From: WHSM01 sp036375165
Lineage (GTDB): Bacteria > Actinomycetota > Actinomycetes > Mycobacteriales > Micromonosporaceae
Direction of reading: 5' to 3'
Length of the DNA: 16,904 nt
NCBI GenBank assembly: GCA_036375165.1
Contig: DASUSI010000135.1
Coordinates: 1-16,904, forward strand
Positions 1 to 11,000 of the stretch are shown here, piece after piece (position 1 is the first letter of the stretch; every line of letters begins with the position of its first letter). The translations under genes were made by a program, and so were the position numbers. The notes beneath the pieces are model-generated. The model had not been told where the DNA came from and made no database searches. It saw only the letters and a program-made list of their open reading frames with translations.

Positions 1-1
1 G

Positions 2-34
2 ATCGCCGCCGCGACCGTCAGCCTGCTCGACTGA
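2..34 (+). CDS. 3' end of an upstream gene (partial)
   Basis: An open frame enters from the left edge and stops at TGA 32-34, giving the C-terminal residues IAAATVSLLD. Every sense codon ends in G or C, as expected of coding DNA in this genome. It is on the same strand as the GPP34 gene, with about 260 bases between them. Ten codons are too few to name a product, and a chance open frame is possible. Confidence 0.4.
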   Translation: MAAATVSLLD

Positions 35-68
35 CCCTCTTGTCCCCCCGGTATCAACCGGACCGGAC

Positions 69-79
69 CAGTGACACTG
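69..79. promoter_or_regulatory. 11-bp palindrome upstream of the GPP34 gene
   Basis: CAGTG-A-CACTG is a perfect palindrome around a central A. It lies in the 35-295 gene-free stretch, about 217 bases upstream of the GPP34 start. Its half-sites (AGTG/CACT) recur in the hairpin at 151-174, so the two could be operator sites for one regulator. No clear -35/-10 promoter pair could be placed here. The regulatory role is inference. Confidence 0.25.
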
Positions 80-150
80 CAACACCACGACGCGGCTGCT
101 TTGGATTTGTCTTAGGCGTAGTGAGTACGAGCCGCCCCCCCGTTTGTGAA

Positions 151-174
151 GGGACACTCCACCGTCAGTGTCCC
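151..174. promoter_or_regulatory. 8-bp inverted repeat in the GPP34 leader
   Basis: GGGACACT (151-158) and AGTGTCCC (167-174) are perfect reverse complements around an 8-base loop. The arms share ACACT/AGTGT with the palindrome at 69-79. CCGTCAGTG, which spans part of the loop and right arm (162-170), occurs again at 256-264 just upstream of the gene. There is no T-run after it, so a terminator is less likely than an operator or leader-RNA structure. Function is not known. Confidence 0.3.
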
Positions 175-282
175 GTCAGATGGGTCCCGGACGCATCGGT
201 CCCAGTCCTGGACCCGGCCCCTGAGGCCCCCGGAAATTTCGCTCTGGACCGCATCCCGTCAGTGCTTCCCCCTGCCCTTGAC

Positions 283-287
283 AGGAG
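283..287 (+). promoter_or_regulatory. Ribosome binding site of the GPP34 gene
   Basis: AGGAG is followed by an 8-base spacer and the ATG at 296. This strong Shine-Dalgarno match decides the start: the frame stays open upstream to an ATG at 146, but that earlier start has no comparable site and the extra 50 residues are low-complexity and unlike the family. Confidence 0.85.
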
Positions 288-295
288 CTGTCCAG

Positions 296-1084
296 ATGAC
301 CGTCCACACCGTCCACGCCAGCCGCCGCACGGCTGTCTCCCGATTGCGAGCACTCTTGCCCATCAGCGAATTCGACCGGGCCGCCCAACCACCGCTGCGG
401 GCCGAACTGTTCCTGATCGCCCACGACGACCTGACCGGCCTGCTGCACCTCAGCAAGAAGCAGCTCGAAAAGGGACTCGCGGCGGCCATCCTGCTCGAAC
501 TGTGGCTCGCCGAACACATCGCCATCGGATGGCGTTACGACGCCCGGTACGGACCCTGGCAGCCCGACCCCGGCCGGATCACCATCCTCACCGACACCCT
601 GACCGGAGACCCGCTGCTGGACTCCGCGCTCGCCCTGCTCCAACGCATGAACACACCCCGGATCCGCGACTTCATCCGGGCGTTCACCCAGACCGGCAAC
701 CTGTACGAACGGGTACGCGGCGACATGACCGCCACCGGCCTGCTCCAGACCAAACTCCGCCGACGCCTGTTCACCCGGCGCGAGGTCTACACCGCCACCG
801 ACCTCGAATTCCCGGTACGCGCCCGCGCCAAGATCCGCCACCTCATCACCCAACCCGGGCTCATCGCCCGCCGCGACGAACCCGAGCAGTACGTACCAGC
901 GCTCGCCGGCCTGGTCACCGCGCTCGGCCTGACCCGGAACCTCTCCTCGTCCGAGATCTCCGCCGGCACCCTCCACACCGAACTGAACAACCTGATCGAC
1001 GCGCTACCCGACCCGACGATCCGCGACGTCGGCACGGCCATGTTCCCCAGCCGCAGGCCCCACACCGCGACGACCCGCAACTGA
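296..1084 (+). CDS. GPP34 (GOLPH3/Vps74-like) family protein
   Basis: This is a 262-aa protein. The segment LRAELFLIAHDDLTG (residues 34-48), the following alanine/leucine-rich helix ending in LLELWLAEHIAIG (about 66-78) and the all-helical character match the bacterial GPP34 family, which is abundant in actinomycetes. The eukaryotic relatives GOLPH3 and Vps74 bind phosphatidylinositol-4-phosphate on Golgi membranes. The bacterial role is not settled, and no enzyme active site is visible. There is no signal peptide, so the protein is probably cytosolic or peripheral to the membrane. Length is at the long end of normal. The start is set by AGGAG at 283-287. It stands alone on the plus strand, convergent with the giant-gene operon and separated from it by a hairpin, so a functional link to that operon is not implied. 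The family call is confident; the role is not. Confidence 0.85.
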   Translation: MTVHTVHASRRTAVSRLRALLPISEFDRAAQPPLRAELFLIAHDDLTGLLHLSKKQLEKGLAAAILLELWLAEHIAIGWRYDARYGPWQPDPGRITILTDTLTGDPLLDSALALLQRMNTPRIRDFIRAFTQTGNLYERVRGDMTATGLLQTKLRRRLFTRREVYTATDLEFPVRARAKIRHLITQPGLIARRDEPEQYVPALAGLVTALGLTRNLSSSEISAGTLHTELNNLIDALPDPTIRDVGTAMFPSRRPHTATTRN

Positions 1085-1098
1085 AAATCCGGAGCCCG

Positions 1099-1130
1099 AG
1101 CCGCCTCCCGGACCCCACCGGGAGGCGGCT
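1099..1130. terminator. Bidirectional terminator hairpin between convergent genes
   Basis: AGCCGCCTCCCGG (1099-1111) and its exact complement (1118-1130) form a 13-bp perfect stem with a 6-base loop. It fills the 57-base gap between the GPP34 stop (1084) and the stop of the minus-strand 290-aa gene (1142). On the plus side it is followed by a short pyrimidine run. On the minus side a TTTT follows a little downstream (1085-1088 complement). A hairpin serving both converging units is the simplest reading. Confidence 0.75.
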
Positions 1131-1141
1131 TCCCCTGCGGC

Positions 1142-2014
1142 TCACACCGGTGACGGCAGGTACGCAACCGACCGGCGAACCGGTTCCGGCATGCTCACCC
1201 CGGTATCGATGATCGCCCGGTCCAGGTGCGCCAGGGCGTCGGCGTTGACCAGATCGAAGGCCACCGAGCCGAGCAGTCCCGCGAACAGCGACTCCAGCGC
1301 GGCACGGCGTACCGATGCCGCTGTCCATCCAGCGGGATCGCCGCGCTCGGCGAGGTGGATGGAACGTCCCAGGTAGCCGGCGAGTTGCCGCAGCCGACGG
1401 GCCACCAGGCCGAGCACCTCCCGCTGTCGGGCCAGCCCGGGAAGGGTTCCCTCCCGCAGACTCGCCACCCGTCCGCCGTACGCCATCAGCATCGCCCGTT
1501 CGAACCCGGCAGGGCTGTGGTGGGTACGCAGGTCAGCGAGCAGTTGCCGCCAGTAGCCGGCGGCGTGTCCGGCGAAGTTCAGGATCGGCGGACCCGCCGT
1601 GCAGGTCGGCCACCCGTACGAAACCAGATGCGGAACGCCGGACGGCGCTACCCGCACCACGGCTTCCAGCCGGATGCCGGTCCGGTTCGGTTCCTCGCCG
1701 CGCCGCACAAACACCAGGTCCAAGCCCTCGCCGACCAGGTCACCGACGGTGACCGTGGCTGACGCGCTGCGGTGATAACAGGCAATGGGGCAGTCGGATT
1801 CCCGCTCGTTGTACGGGAGTTCCCCGACATGACGCAGTACGGCGGTGGCCGCCGCCACGGGAGACTCGAACGTGAGTCGATCCGCTTGTGCCCGTACCGC
1901 CTCGACCAGCCGGTCCCCGGCGAGACCCCGCTCGACCCGGGCCCCGCCGCGACCCAGCGCGGCCACCCGCGCCAGGTCGTCGGCCAGCCGCTCGGAGACG
2001 GAGTCGGGCCGCAT
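1142..2014 (-). CDS. Hypothetical protein, 290 aa, downstream of the giant gene
   Basis: I do not recognise this family. The ATG (2014-2012) begins 4 bases after the TGA of the giant gene (2021-2019), so it is almost certainly co-transcribed and possibly translationally coupled. A GGGG inside the giant's last codons is a weak ribosome binding site about 8 bases upstream. The N-terminal third is helical and arginine-rich. The middle (about 70-160) is beta-rich, with two cysteines in close surroundings (DCPIACYH and WPTCTAG). The C-terminal half is helical and leucine/alanine-rich. No signal peptide or convincing membrane segment is visible. Its tight position behind a toxin-like gene makes an immunity, chaperone or export-accessory role plausible, but that is context only. 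Codon usage matches its neighbours. Confidence 0.85.
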   Translation of the reverse strand: MRPDSVSERLADDLARVAALGRGGARVERGLAGDRLVEAVRAQADRLTFESPVAAATAVLRHVGELPYNERESDCPIACYHRSASATVTVGDLVGEGLDLVFVRRGEEPNRTGIRLEAVVRVAPSGVPHLVSYGWPTCTAGPPILNFAGHAAGYWRQLLADLRTHHSPAGFERAMLMAYGGRVASLREGTLPGLARQREVLGLVARRLRQLAGYLGRSIHLAERGDPAGWTAASVRRAALESLFAGLLGSVAFDLVNADALAHLDRAIIDTGVSMPEPVRRSVAYLPSPV

Positions 2015-2018
2015 CGGA

Positions 2019-5000
2019 TCAGCCCCACATCATCGCGTGCAGTTCCGGCTCGCTGGGCAGGACGAACCCGAGCTTCCGCGCCGCCGCCTCGGCCGCCCCC
2101 CGGTCCACGAGCAGCGGTGCCTGCGCGAGTCCGACTCCGCTCGCCGTGGCCCCGTCCGCTACCACCCAACCGGGCTGCCGCAGCGTCCACTGTGCGGACC
2201 GCGCCCCGTCGAGCGTCGTCTCGATCACGAGTACACCGACCGGTGTGGTCCTGACCTCGGGCTTGACCTGCTGGGTGAGCTGTGTGGACGGTGCTGGCCG
2301 CTGGGTGACACCCGGCTGCGGGGCCGGCTGCTGCTGGACGTTCGAAGGGGGGGCGCTCGGCGGAGCCGGCTGCTGGGAGAGGCTCCCGCCGTCGTGGTGA
2401 CCACCGTTGTTCCGTGGCGGCAGTTCGAGCACCCAGTCCGGGTGGATCAAATCCGGGTCGACCAGCTTGCCCCCGGCCCGCTGGTTGCGGCCACGGTTCA
2501 GCTTGTAGATCTCCGGCCAGCGGAACGGGTCACCGAGTTCGCGTTCCGCGATGTCCCAGAGCGTGTCGCCCGGGGCCACCGTGTACCGGTGCGGCTCCTG
2601 GGTCACCGGCCCAGGGGGTGCCGGCGGCGGGGGCGGAGGGGGCTCCGGTGGCGGTGGTGGCACCGGAGGTGGCGGCGGTGACACTGCCGGGGCCACGGTC
2701 TCGACACCCAGCAGTACGCAGTACGTGAAGAACTTCTCCGCGGGCGGCGGCTGCGCGATCCGGAACCCCTTGCGATACTGCCGCCGCCACCACGGATGGG
2801 TGTCCTTATGCCTGGGGCGGAGCGGGTCGCGCTGCCACGGGTCCGGGTTGGTGGCCGGGTCCGGTGTGACGGCCGGGTCCAACGCTGGGCCCGGGTCAAG
2901 CCTGAGCTGGCTGGTCACCGCGGCGGGCAACGGCTGTGGCCGCTGGCTGACCAGGTTGCCGCCGGGCGTCGCCCGGTAGCCGCGCAGTCTGGCGTCCTGG
3001 TCCAGGATGTCCAACACCACGTCGGCACCGCGCTCGTTGGCGAGGAACAGCGCCACGCTGACCGCGTCGTCAGCGCTGTGCCCGTCCGGGGTGATCCTGG
3101 TGCTGATCCGGATCACCCGCGGATCGCGCAGGTCCCTGCGGCCCAACCGGTCCCGAACCGTCTCGGCCACCGCCACGTGCGGCTCACCCGCGACGTAGTT
3201 CGGATGGCTTCTCGCGGAGTCGAGCAACTCCGCCAGGTCGAAGCCCCGGATCCCGGCATCCCGCCGGGCCAGCCGGCGGATCAGTGCCCTGAACCCTCCG
3301 GCGTTCTGGGACTCCCCGAACCACCACCGGGTCCGGTCCGAGCCGCGTTCCAACCGCTCCCGCATCGCGGCCAGCTCGTGCGCGGCGACCGTGAGGTACG
3401 CCCGGCCGTGCGCGGCTGCCGGCAGGTAGACCCGGCGCTTGACCTCCTCGCCGCCGTCGCGGTCGATCTCCTTCTTGACGATCGTGACGTCGTAGTGGGT
3501 GCGGACCCCGATCGTCTCGACCGTGCCTTCCACGAAGTCGCTGCTCTCGGGCCGGTTCCCGGTGGTACGCACCGAGTATTCGGACGCCGATTCCCCGGTG
3601 GAGATCGTGGCGCCGGCACCGGACCCCTGGTGCGCGTACCCGAAGCTGCGGCTGACCGGCAGCGGCCGGCCCCGTCTGGTGCCCTCGGTGGAGGTGTGCT
3701 GCACCCGCTTGACCGTGCCCTGCTCGGTGTCCTCCCGGCTGGGGGCCACCTGCCGCAGGTCGGTGAAGGTCACCCGGACCCGCACCTGCACCAGTTCGTC
3801 GCGTTCACCGGGCACGGTGAGTTCGGCGACCACGTGCCCTTCCGGTGAGTCCATCGCGTGCAGCATGGCGTTCTGTGCCAGCGCGGACAGTTGGTCGTCG
3901 AGTTGCTCCAGGCGTTGATCGATGTCCCGGCCGAGGAACCCGCGCCGCACCAGCTCGCCACGCACCACGTCGCGCAACCGTCCCGGGTCCGTGGCCTCCA
4001 CGCCGTACATCTCGGGGAGGGTGACCACCCGCGGGTCCGGTACCGGTCGGGCCGGGTCCATCGGGGCGAGCCCCACGTCCGGTGAGCCCCCAGGGTCCGG
4101 GGACGCGGCATGATCCGGGGACGCGGCAGGGTCCAGCGACGCCGTGGTGTCGATCAGGCCCTTGGGCACCAGCCGGATCGCCTCGCCGCTGATCTCGACC
4201 GGTCCGGTGCCACCGCCCCGGTTCAGCAGGTTCCCCAGCCGCTGCACGGCCTTCGGCAGGAACGGACGCGACCGCGACACCTCAAGGGTGAGCCGGACCC
4301 GCTGCCCGAGCCGGTCCACGCCCTGGAACGACGCGATCCGGTGGATCGCGGTGGCCTGCTCCCCGAAAGACCCGGTCGCGGTGTGACCCCGTCCGACCCC
4401 CACCCCACCGGAGAGCGATTCGATGGGCTCACCGGCAACGCCCTCGGTTCCAGAGCCGGACAGGTTCCCCCCGAAGGACCAGCCGGTTGATTCCGACGTG
4501 GCGGTTTCCTGGTACCCGTACACCTGGTCGATCAGCCCGACCTGATCCAGTTCGGTGGCGCGCAACTCCGGGTCGTCGAAGGCGGCGGTCATCCGGACGG
4601 TCACCCGCTCCGCGAAGAACCGTCCAACCGGGATCGTGAACGTCTTGCTGAAGCCCGCCGGCCGCACCATGTCGTCCAGGTGCCCCAGCCACCGGCGGCC
4701 CGAGAACAGTCCGGACAGCCCCTGCCACAGGCCCGGGGCACGCCACGCCGCATCCGGTGCGACCTGCTCGACCCGCCGCATCAGGTAGTCCGCGAGATCG
4801 ACCGGCTGGCCGTTCTCGGTCAGCTCCACAAACTCCAGCGCGGACTGCCCGAGCGCGTGCTCAAGGTGCTCCGGCAGCTTCACCCGCTGCTGCCTGACCT
4901 CGCGTTCCAACAGGAAGTCGAGCTTGTCGGACGGTTCGGTGACCGAATCCGGGACCCTGACATCGGTACGCAGCGCCGCGAGCCGTTCCGCGAGCGGCCC

Positions 5001-8000
5001 GGCCAGCGGGTGGAACCGGGCGTCGGGCAGACCGGCCGGCGGGTCGGTGACAGCGGCCAGGTCGGCGCGGTAGCGGATCAGCAGCTCGGTGGCGACCCGC
5101 GGATCGAGATCCAGGTGATCGTGGCCGAACCGGTCGATCGCGTCCGCGACCTGTTCCAGCGGCAGATCCAGTTCCCCGTTGCCGTACAGCTCCAGGGCGA
5201 TCCGCTCGGGCAGCGCGTACACCACGGTGTGGCCGTCGGAACGGAGCCGGACCGGTTGGCCGACCCTGCCGTCGAACCGCCGCTCCAGGCCCTCGACCTC
5301 GAAGTCCACCGGCATCTCGAACACGTACGCCATACCGGTCTCGACGATCAGTCGTTCCCGGCCGTAGATCTGGGTCGACGTGTCGGAGGAACTGACACTA
5401 CGTGACCCGGACAGGGCCGGGGTGGCGCTGCCCGAGGCGCCGTCTGGCGACTCGCCCTGGTCCGGACCGTCCTGCCCGGTCTGGACGCCGAAGCTGCCGT
5501 CCAACCCGCCGTCCGCCGACCAGTTCCGGCCCAGCGTGACGCTGGACGCACCCATGGTGAAGTTGATGTCACTGAGCACCAGGGACGCCATGGTCAGGAA
5601 CCTCGACGGACCCCGTTCCGCCCGGATTCGGAGCATCCCCTGGGTCGGCGACATGCCGCGCGGGTCGACAGCGAGATCGGTGCGATAGTCCGACCACAGC
5701 CACTCCGGGTGCGCGATCAGGCTGCGGACGTCGGCGAACTGGTTCAGGTGTATGTACGCCGGAGAGCCGGGCCGCGACACGTTCGGCAGCACCCGGCGGA
5801 TCACGTCCCACAGCGCCTGCTGCGGGGTCTGCTGCTCGGCGGCGGCGCGGCGTCCCAGGTGCAGCAGGGTGGCCCGGCGGACCGTCCGGTAACTGGTCCG
5901 CTCCCCCGACGAGGCCGAGGGGGTGTCTCCCCGCAGCATGTCGGTGGGCAGCACCAGCTTGGCGTGGCCGGGTGCCTCCGCAAGGAAAACCCGGGACCCG
6001 TCAGGGCCGAGGATCGACGCGCGCACCGTGTGGTCGACCCGGAGGATCCCCACTTCCCCGGTGTTCTCGATCAGCGTGACGTGGTTGACCCGACGCCCCA
6101 GCGCCCAGGTGGCGGCACGGCCCAGCAGCCCGCCGGCCGCGAGGCCACCCGAGGCTGGCGTGGCGGTGACGTTCCCGACATCCCCGTCGAGGGTTCCCCG
6201 GAGGTTCAGCGGAACCCTGCCCGACTCTCCGCCGGTACGGGTCACCGCGTCCGAACCGATGTCGAGGTGTACCACCTTCTGCGCGTCGGTGGTTCCGAGG
6301 TTGATCACCCGCTCCCGGTGCTGGTCCAGTTCCACCAGCACGGTGACGTGCTCCGGCACATGGCCGACCCGCTGCCGTACCAGATTGATCAGGATGCCGC
6401 CCTGGGTGGCCTCGTCGTAGCCGGCCTCCATCCGCAACGGCGACATGTTGGTCAGGAACTCCCGCAGGTTCGCCAGTTGCGCGGCCCGCACCATGGGCAC
6501 TGTGGACAACACCGGGAAACCGCTCTGGTCGAACCCGGGAAGCAGCCCTTCTTCCTGAAGCTCCCGCTGCAACCCGTCCCGGATCTCGTCCAGCCCGGTC
6601 AAACCCTGCACCAGGCCGATCCCGGAACCGGCGATCTCGTACGGACCGAGCCACGCCGGCAGGCTCAGTGGCCGTCCGGCGGTCCGTACCGGTTCCCCGC
6701 GCAACACGACCGAACCGTCCTTGTGCCGGAGCACCTTCCCGCGCCTGAGCCGCACCGCATCCCGGTCCACCGGCAGCCCGAACCGGTACCCGTCCAACTC
6801 CGGCATCCGGACCAGTCCCGCGCCGGACACCGGCTCGGCCGTCATCGGGCCGTCGCCACCGTCGAGCAGTTCGACGGTGACGGTGTGGCTGAGCTGGATC
6901 CGGTAGCCCTGAGTGTGACCGGAGTAGCGCTGCACGCTCGGGTTGATCGACGTCCGGTCGGTGCTGGTGCCCTCACTGTGGCCGGCCCCGGGGCTCAGCG
7001 TTGCCGCCGCGCCGAACACCCCGTCTCCGGGCAGTTCTTCGGGGCTCCTGGGTGCGACGGTGCCGGCCACATGCTCGGAGTCGCTGACCGACTGGGATCC
7101 GGCCGCGTTGGAGAACGCGACCCGCAGCCGCTCCTGGTGGTACAGGTCGCTCGGGGTGCCGACCGGCTCGGCGTCGTACCGGGTCCCGGCCGAGTCGTCG
7201 TCGGGGTCCACGGGCACCCGTACCAGCTCGCTGCGGACCTGCAACAACGCCGCCGGGCGGCCACCGTCCGAGATCACCCGCAGCATGCCGCCGTCGCTCA
7301 GCGCCTCGCCGAGGCTGACCGGCAGGTCCTCCACGATCGCGTTGTGGATCTCCTGTCGGGCGACGCTGCCCATCCGGCTCAGCTCCGGGCCGACCAGCGC
7401 GAGCGCCCGGTCGTTGAGTTCCGCCAAGCCCTCCAGGTTGCTGGCGAAATGCTCCGGGAAGGTCCGTTCGGGCTCGCGGCCCGGCTCCAGCTCCCGCATC
7501 GAGACCGGCTCGGCGGGCCCGGCCTCGGTGTACGGGTGCGCCACCCACAGCCGCAGGGTCGGCCGGTCACCGGTGACACCACTGGTGACGTCGTCCCCAT
7601 CGATCCACCCGTCGCCGGTACGGACCCGCAGTTCCCAGGCCGCCCGCAGGTCGTACAAACTGGAGTCGCCACGGTTGTCGACCACCGCGCCGCCGAGCGC
7701 GAAATCCGCTCCGGACCCGCTGACCGAGGCATCCCAGGAGACGCCGCCGCCCAGCTTCACCATGACATGCCGCAGCGCGGTCTTCGTCACGTCGATCACG
7801 GTGCCGGTGGTGCCCGGTACGCCGTCCGGGAGGACGGCACCGACCAGGTCGGACACTGGCACCGCCGCCCCGGCGCTGAAGCTGTGACCGGCGGTCGCGC
7901 CCAGGGTACGACCACCCCAACCGAACTGGGACAGGTTGCCCAGCATGTTCTCCGAGGCCCGCATCGGAGGTCCGGGCACCTCGACCGGGTTGTCCAGACG

Positions 8001-11000
8001 CAGCCGGATCCGGACCTCACCCACGCTGGACCTGCCGAGCCGCAGAGTGACCCCGTCCGGGCTGGCCGCCGTCCGGAACTCCGCGTGCAGCGCGGTCTGC
8101 AACTGGTCGCTGGTGACCGTCGCGTCGATCCGGTTCGCCGCCAGCAGGTCGTTCACCCGGGCCGTCAGCTCCCGAAGCTGCGGAAGCTGACCGGTGGGCA
8201 TCCCGGCGTGCCAGGCCGCCTGCGGTGGGATCAGCTCGTGCAACGCCGCCTGGTAGTCCTCGACCGCCTGCCTGGTCTCGGCCGCTGCCTCGGCCACGGT
8301 TGCGGCCGGATCAGCCCCCGCGAGTACGGCCAGCGTGTCCGCGAGCCGCCGGGCCCGCGCCGCCGCGTCGGTGTACCGGTCCGCGATCCGCTGGTGCCGG
8401 GCGGCGATCCCGTCCTGCTGCCGGGCCTCCTTCTCGGCGACCCGGCGGCGCTCGGCCGAGACCTTGTCCCGGTGACCGGTGGCGTCCGGCTCCTCGGCCG
8501 CCTCCTCCCGGTGTTCGGCGGCCTCGTCGCGGGCGGCCTGCGCCTCGTCCGCGCGGGCACTGGCCCGTTCTTCCAGCGCGGTGGCCATCTCCCGCAGGTT
8601 GGCCGCCAGCTCGTCGGTCTCGGCAGCGAACTGCTGCCGGGCCGCGACATCGGGGGCGGTTCCGGGGAGGTCCAGGGCCCGGTCCACGATCTCCCGCGCC
8701 GCGTTGACGTGGTCCTGGTATCGCAACAGTGAGTACGGATCGGCGACCTCGGCGAGCTCCGGGAACGCCCCGCGCCGCACATCGTCGCGCACCTGGTCCA
8801 CCAGGGACCGGGCCCGCGGCGGCAGGTCCGGGCGGTCCCAGGCGTCCTGCGGGGTGTCGACCAGGATCTCCGCCGTGACCGCCGTGACCGCCTCACGGGT
8901 CGGCTGGTCGGTCCCGGGGTCCGCGTACCGCTGGCCGAGCGCCGCGAGCGCGCCCACGACCCGGGGCCTGCCGAGCACCTGGGCGGCGTCCGCGCCGAGC
9001 ACCGCGGCGGTCTCCGCTTCCAGCCGGGCCAGCCCGGTGCCCTGGACGATCCGGTCGTACAGCCAGATCCGCAGGTCGTTGACCGCCTGGGTACGCAGCC
9101 TGCCGTCGCGGTCCGGTCCGGTCAGCCGGACATCGCCATCCGGCCCCCGCGTGACGCCGGTCGCCAGGCCCGCCGCGCCGTCACCCACCACAGTGCGCAG
9201 TCCATCGGCGAGCAGGGATTCCGCGAACCGCCGTACCCGGTCCGCTCGGTCCTCGCCCTCCGGCATCCCGGTGATCCCGTCCAGTGTGGACTGGTCCGGG
9301 TGCGCCCGGCCGTACCGCTCCACCAGGTCCATCAGGTCCGCCTGGGACCGGATCGCGTCCCGTTTCGCCTGGTGGAACGGATCGGACTGGTCCAGCCCGA
9401 GCCGTACCAGCCGGTCCGTGAAGCTCTGCCGGGCCGCGTCGCGTTCCGCCGGATCGGTGGCGGTGGCGAGGGTTCGCGCCGCGATCCGCAGTTGTGCGAT
9501 CTCCAGGTGGTCGGATTCGGTCAGCCGGCCCCGGCCCGGACGCCCGGCCCCCAACTGTGGGGCGTCGCCACGACGTTTCGCGGCCAGCCGTTGCAGCGGG
9601 GTGCGCGGCTTCCTGGTGAGTTCAACCACCTGCTGGGTCACCGCGGCCTGGTCAGCGGAGCTGTCAGCGGGCAGCACGATCCGGGCGGGACCGTCGGGAT
9701 CGGGACGCCCGGCCCCGGGGGTGACTGTGACCGGGGTGGGGGCCACGGCCACCGTGACCGGCCTGCCGTGCTGCGGGGTGATCCGGAAACGCCCGTCGTC
9801 CAGCGGCTCGACCCCGCGGATCACCCCGGCGGCGACCAACTCGTCCAGCGCGGTGCCGGCGCGGTCGCGCAGCGCCTGTTCCTCGGCTGTCGGGCCGGTC
9901 TCCGGCAGCAGGTTGCGGCGGATCTCGGTGGCGAGCGCCCGGTCCGGCCGGGCGTGGAACGACCGGACCAGCTCGGTACCATCCGGCTTGCGGATCACGG
10001 TCGCGGTCAGCACCACCGGTCGGCCCCAGCGGGTGACCGTACCGCCGCCGCGCCAGGTGGAGATCCGGTGCAGGCTGACCTCGGTGTCGCCGTTGTCGAG
10101 TTGCCGCTCCACGGTGTGCTGCGGGGTGTCCAGCACGGTACGGAGCGCCCGGAAGTACCGCGTGACCGCCGGATCTTTCAGTGCCCGGCCGGCCATCGCC
10201 TCCGGCAGCATGGTGACCCCGTTGCGGGGGTCCCGTACCTGGTACGCGGCTGCCGCGTCGCTCTCGAACCGCACCCCGAACCGGCTCTGCAACCGGCGCA
10301 GGGTTCCCTGCTCGTCGGCCAGCCGGTCCGCCAGGTCGGCCAGCATCCGGTCCCGCTGGCCGGCATCGTCCAGTCGCTCCGCCAGGTCGGTGAGGACCCG
10401 GGTACGGTCCCCGTCCGCGCCCGCCACCCGCTGGCCGAAGTACCGGACCAGGCGGACCATCTCGGCGGGGTCGGCGTGCCGCCCGGTGCTGCCGTCGGGG
10501 TTGGTAGTGGTCACCGCGCCGTGCTCGACCGCGAACCGGACCGCCGCCGCGTACAGCCGGGGCCGCGAGGCTTCCGGGGCCCGCAGCTCGCGCAGCGCGT
10601 CGGCGACCTGCTGCCAGGCCGGATCGGGTGACGGTCCCGGTCCCACCAGTTGGTACGGGTCGATCCCGGCCTGCCACAGCACATCGGCCGCCGCGCCCAG
10701 CACGGTGGTCGCGGTGACCTCACCGACCAGTCGTCGCGCCGGATCGGACAGGTGACCGGCCAGCAGGCGGTCAAAGCCCCGATGGTCCAGCCCGGACAGT
10801 TCGGTCTGCCGCAGGTGCCCGACCAGGGTGCGGGCCTCCTCCCGGAGCCGCGCGGCCCGCTGGTCCGCCGTCGACCCTTCCAGGGCGGCCAGGTCGCTGG
10901 CGATCACTTCCAGCTCGGTGAACCGGCCTTCGATGTGGCCGTCGACAATGGTGTCCTGATGCAGCAGCCGGGCCAGCTGGCCACGCCGGCCGATGCCGTG

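Noticed and set aside
278..283. TTGACA as a -35 promoter box
   Set aside because: It overlaps the ribosome binding site, and no -10 element lies at the right distance downstream.
40..1212. Plus-strand frame of 390 residues overlapping the GPP34 gene
   Set aside because: It is mostly Arg, Pro and His, has no domain, runs through the terminator hairpin, and is out of frame with the well-supported GPP34 protein.
2580..2640. G-quadruplex in the G-rich plus strand opposite the polyproline codons
   Set aside because: G-runs are separated by loops longer than the usual limit, and the composition is fully explained by proline codons on the other strand.
2700..2760. Transmembrane helix before the polyproline run
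   Set aside because: The hydrophobic stretch is only about ten residues long and is followed by Glu and then prolines; too short to support a membrane span.
5709..8732. Plus-strand open frame of 1007 residues opposite the giant gene
   Set aside because: It lies fully antisense to the giant gene, is rich in Arg/Pro/Gly/His with no recognisable domain, and is expected from high-GC third positions.
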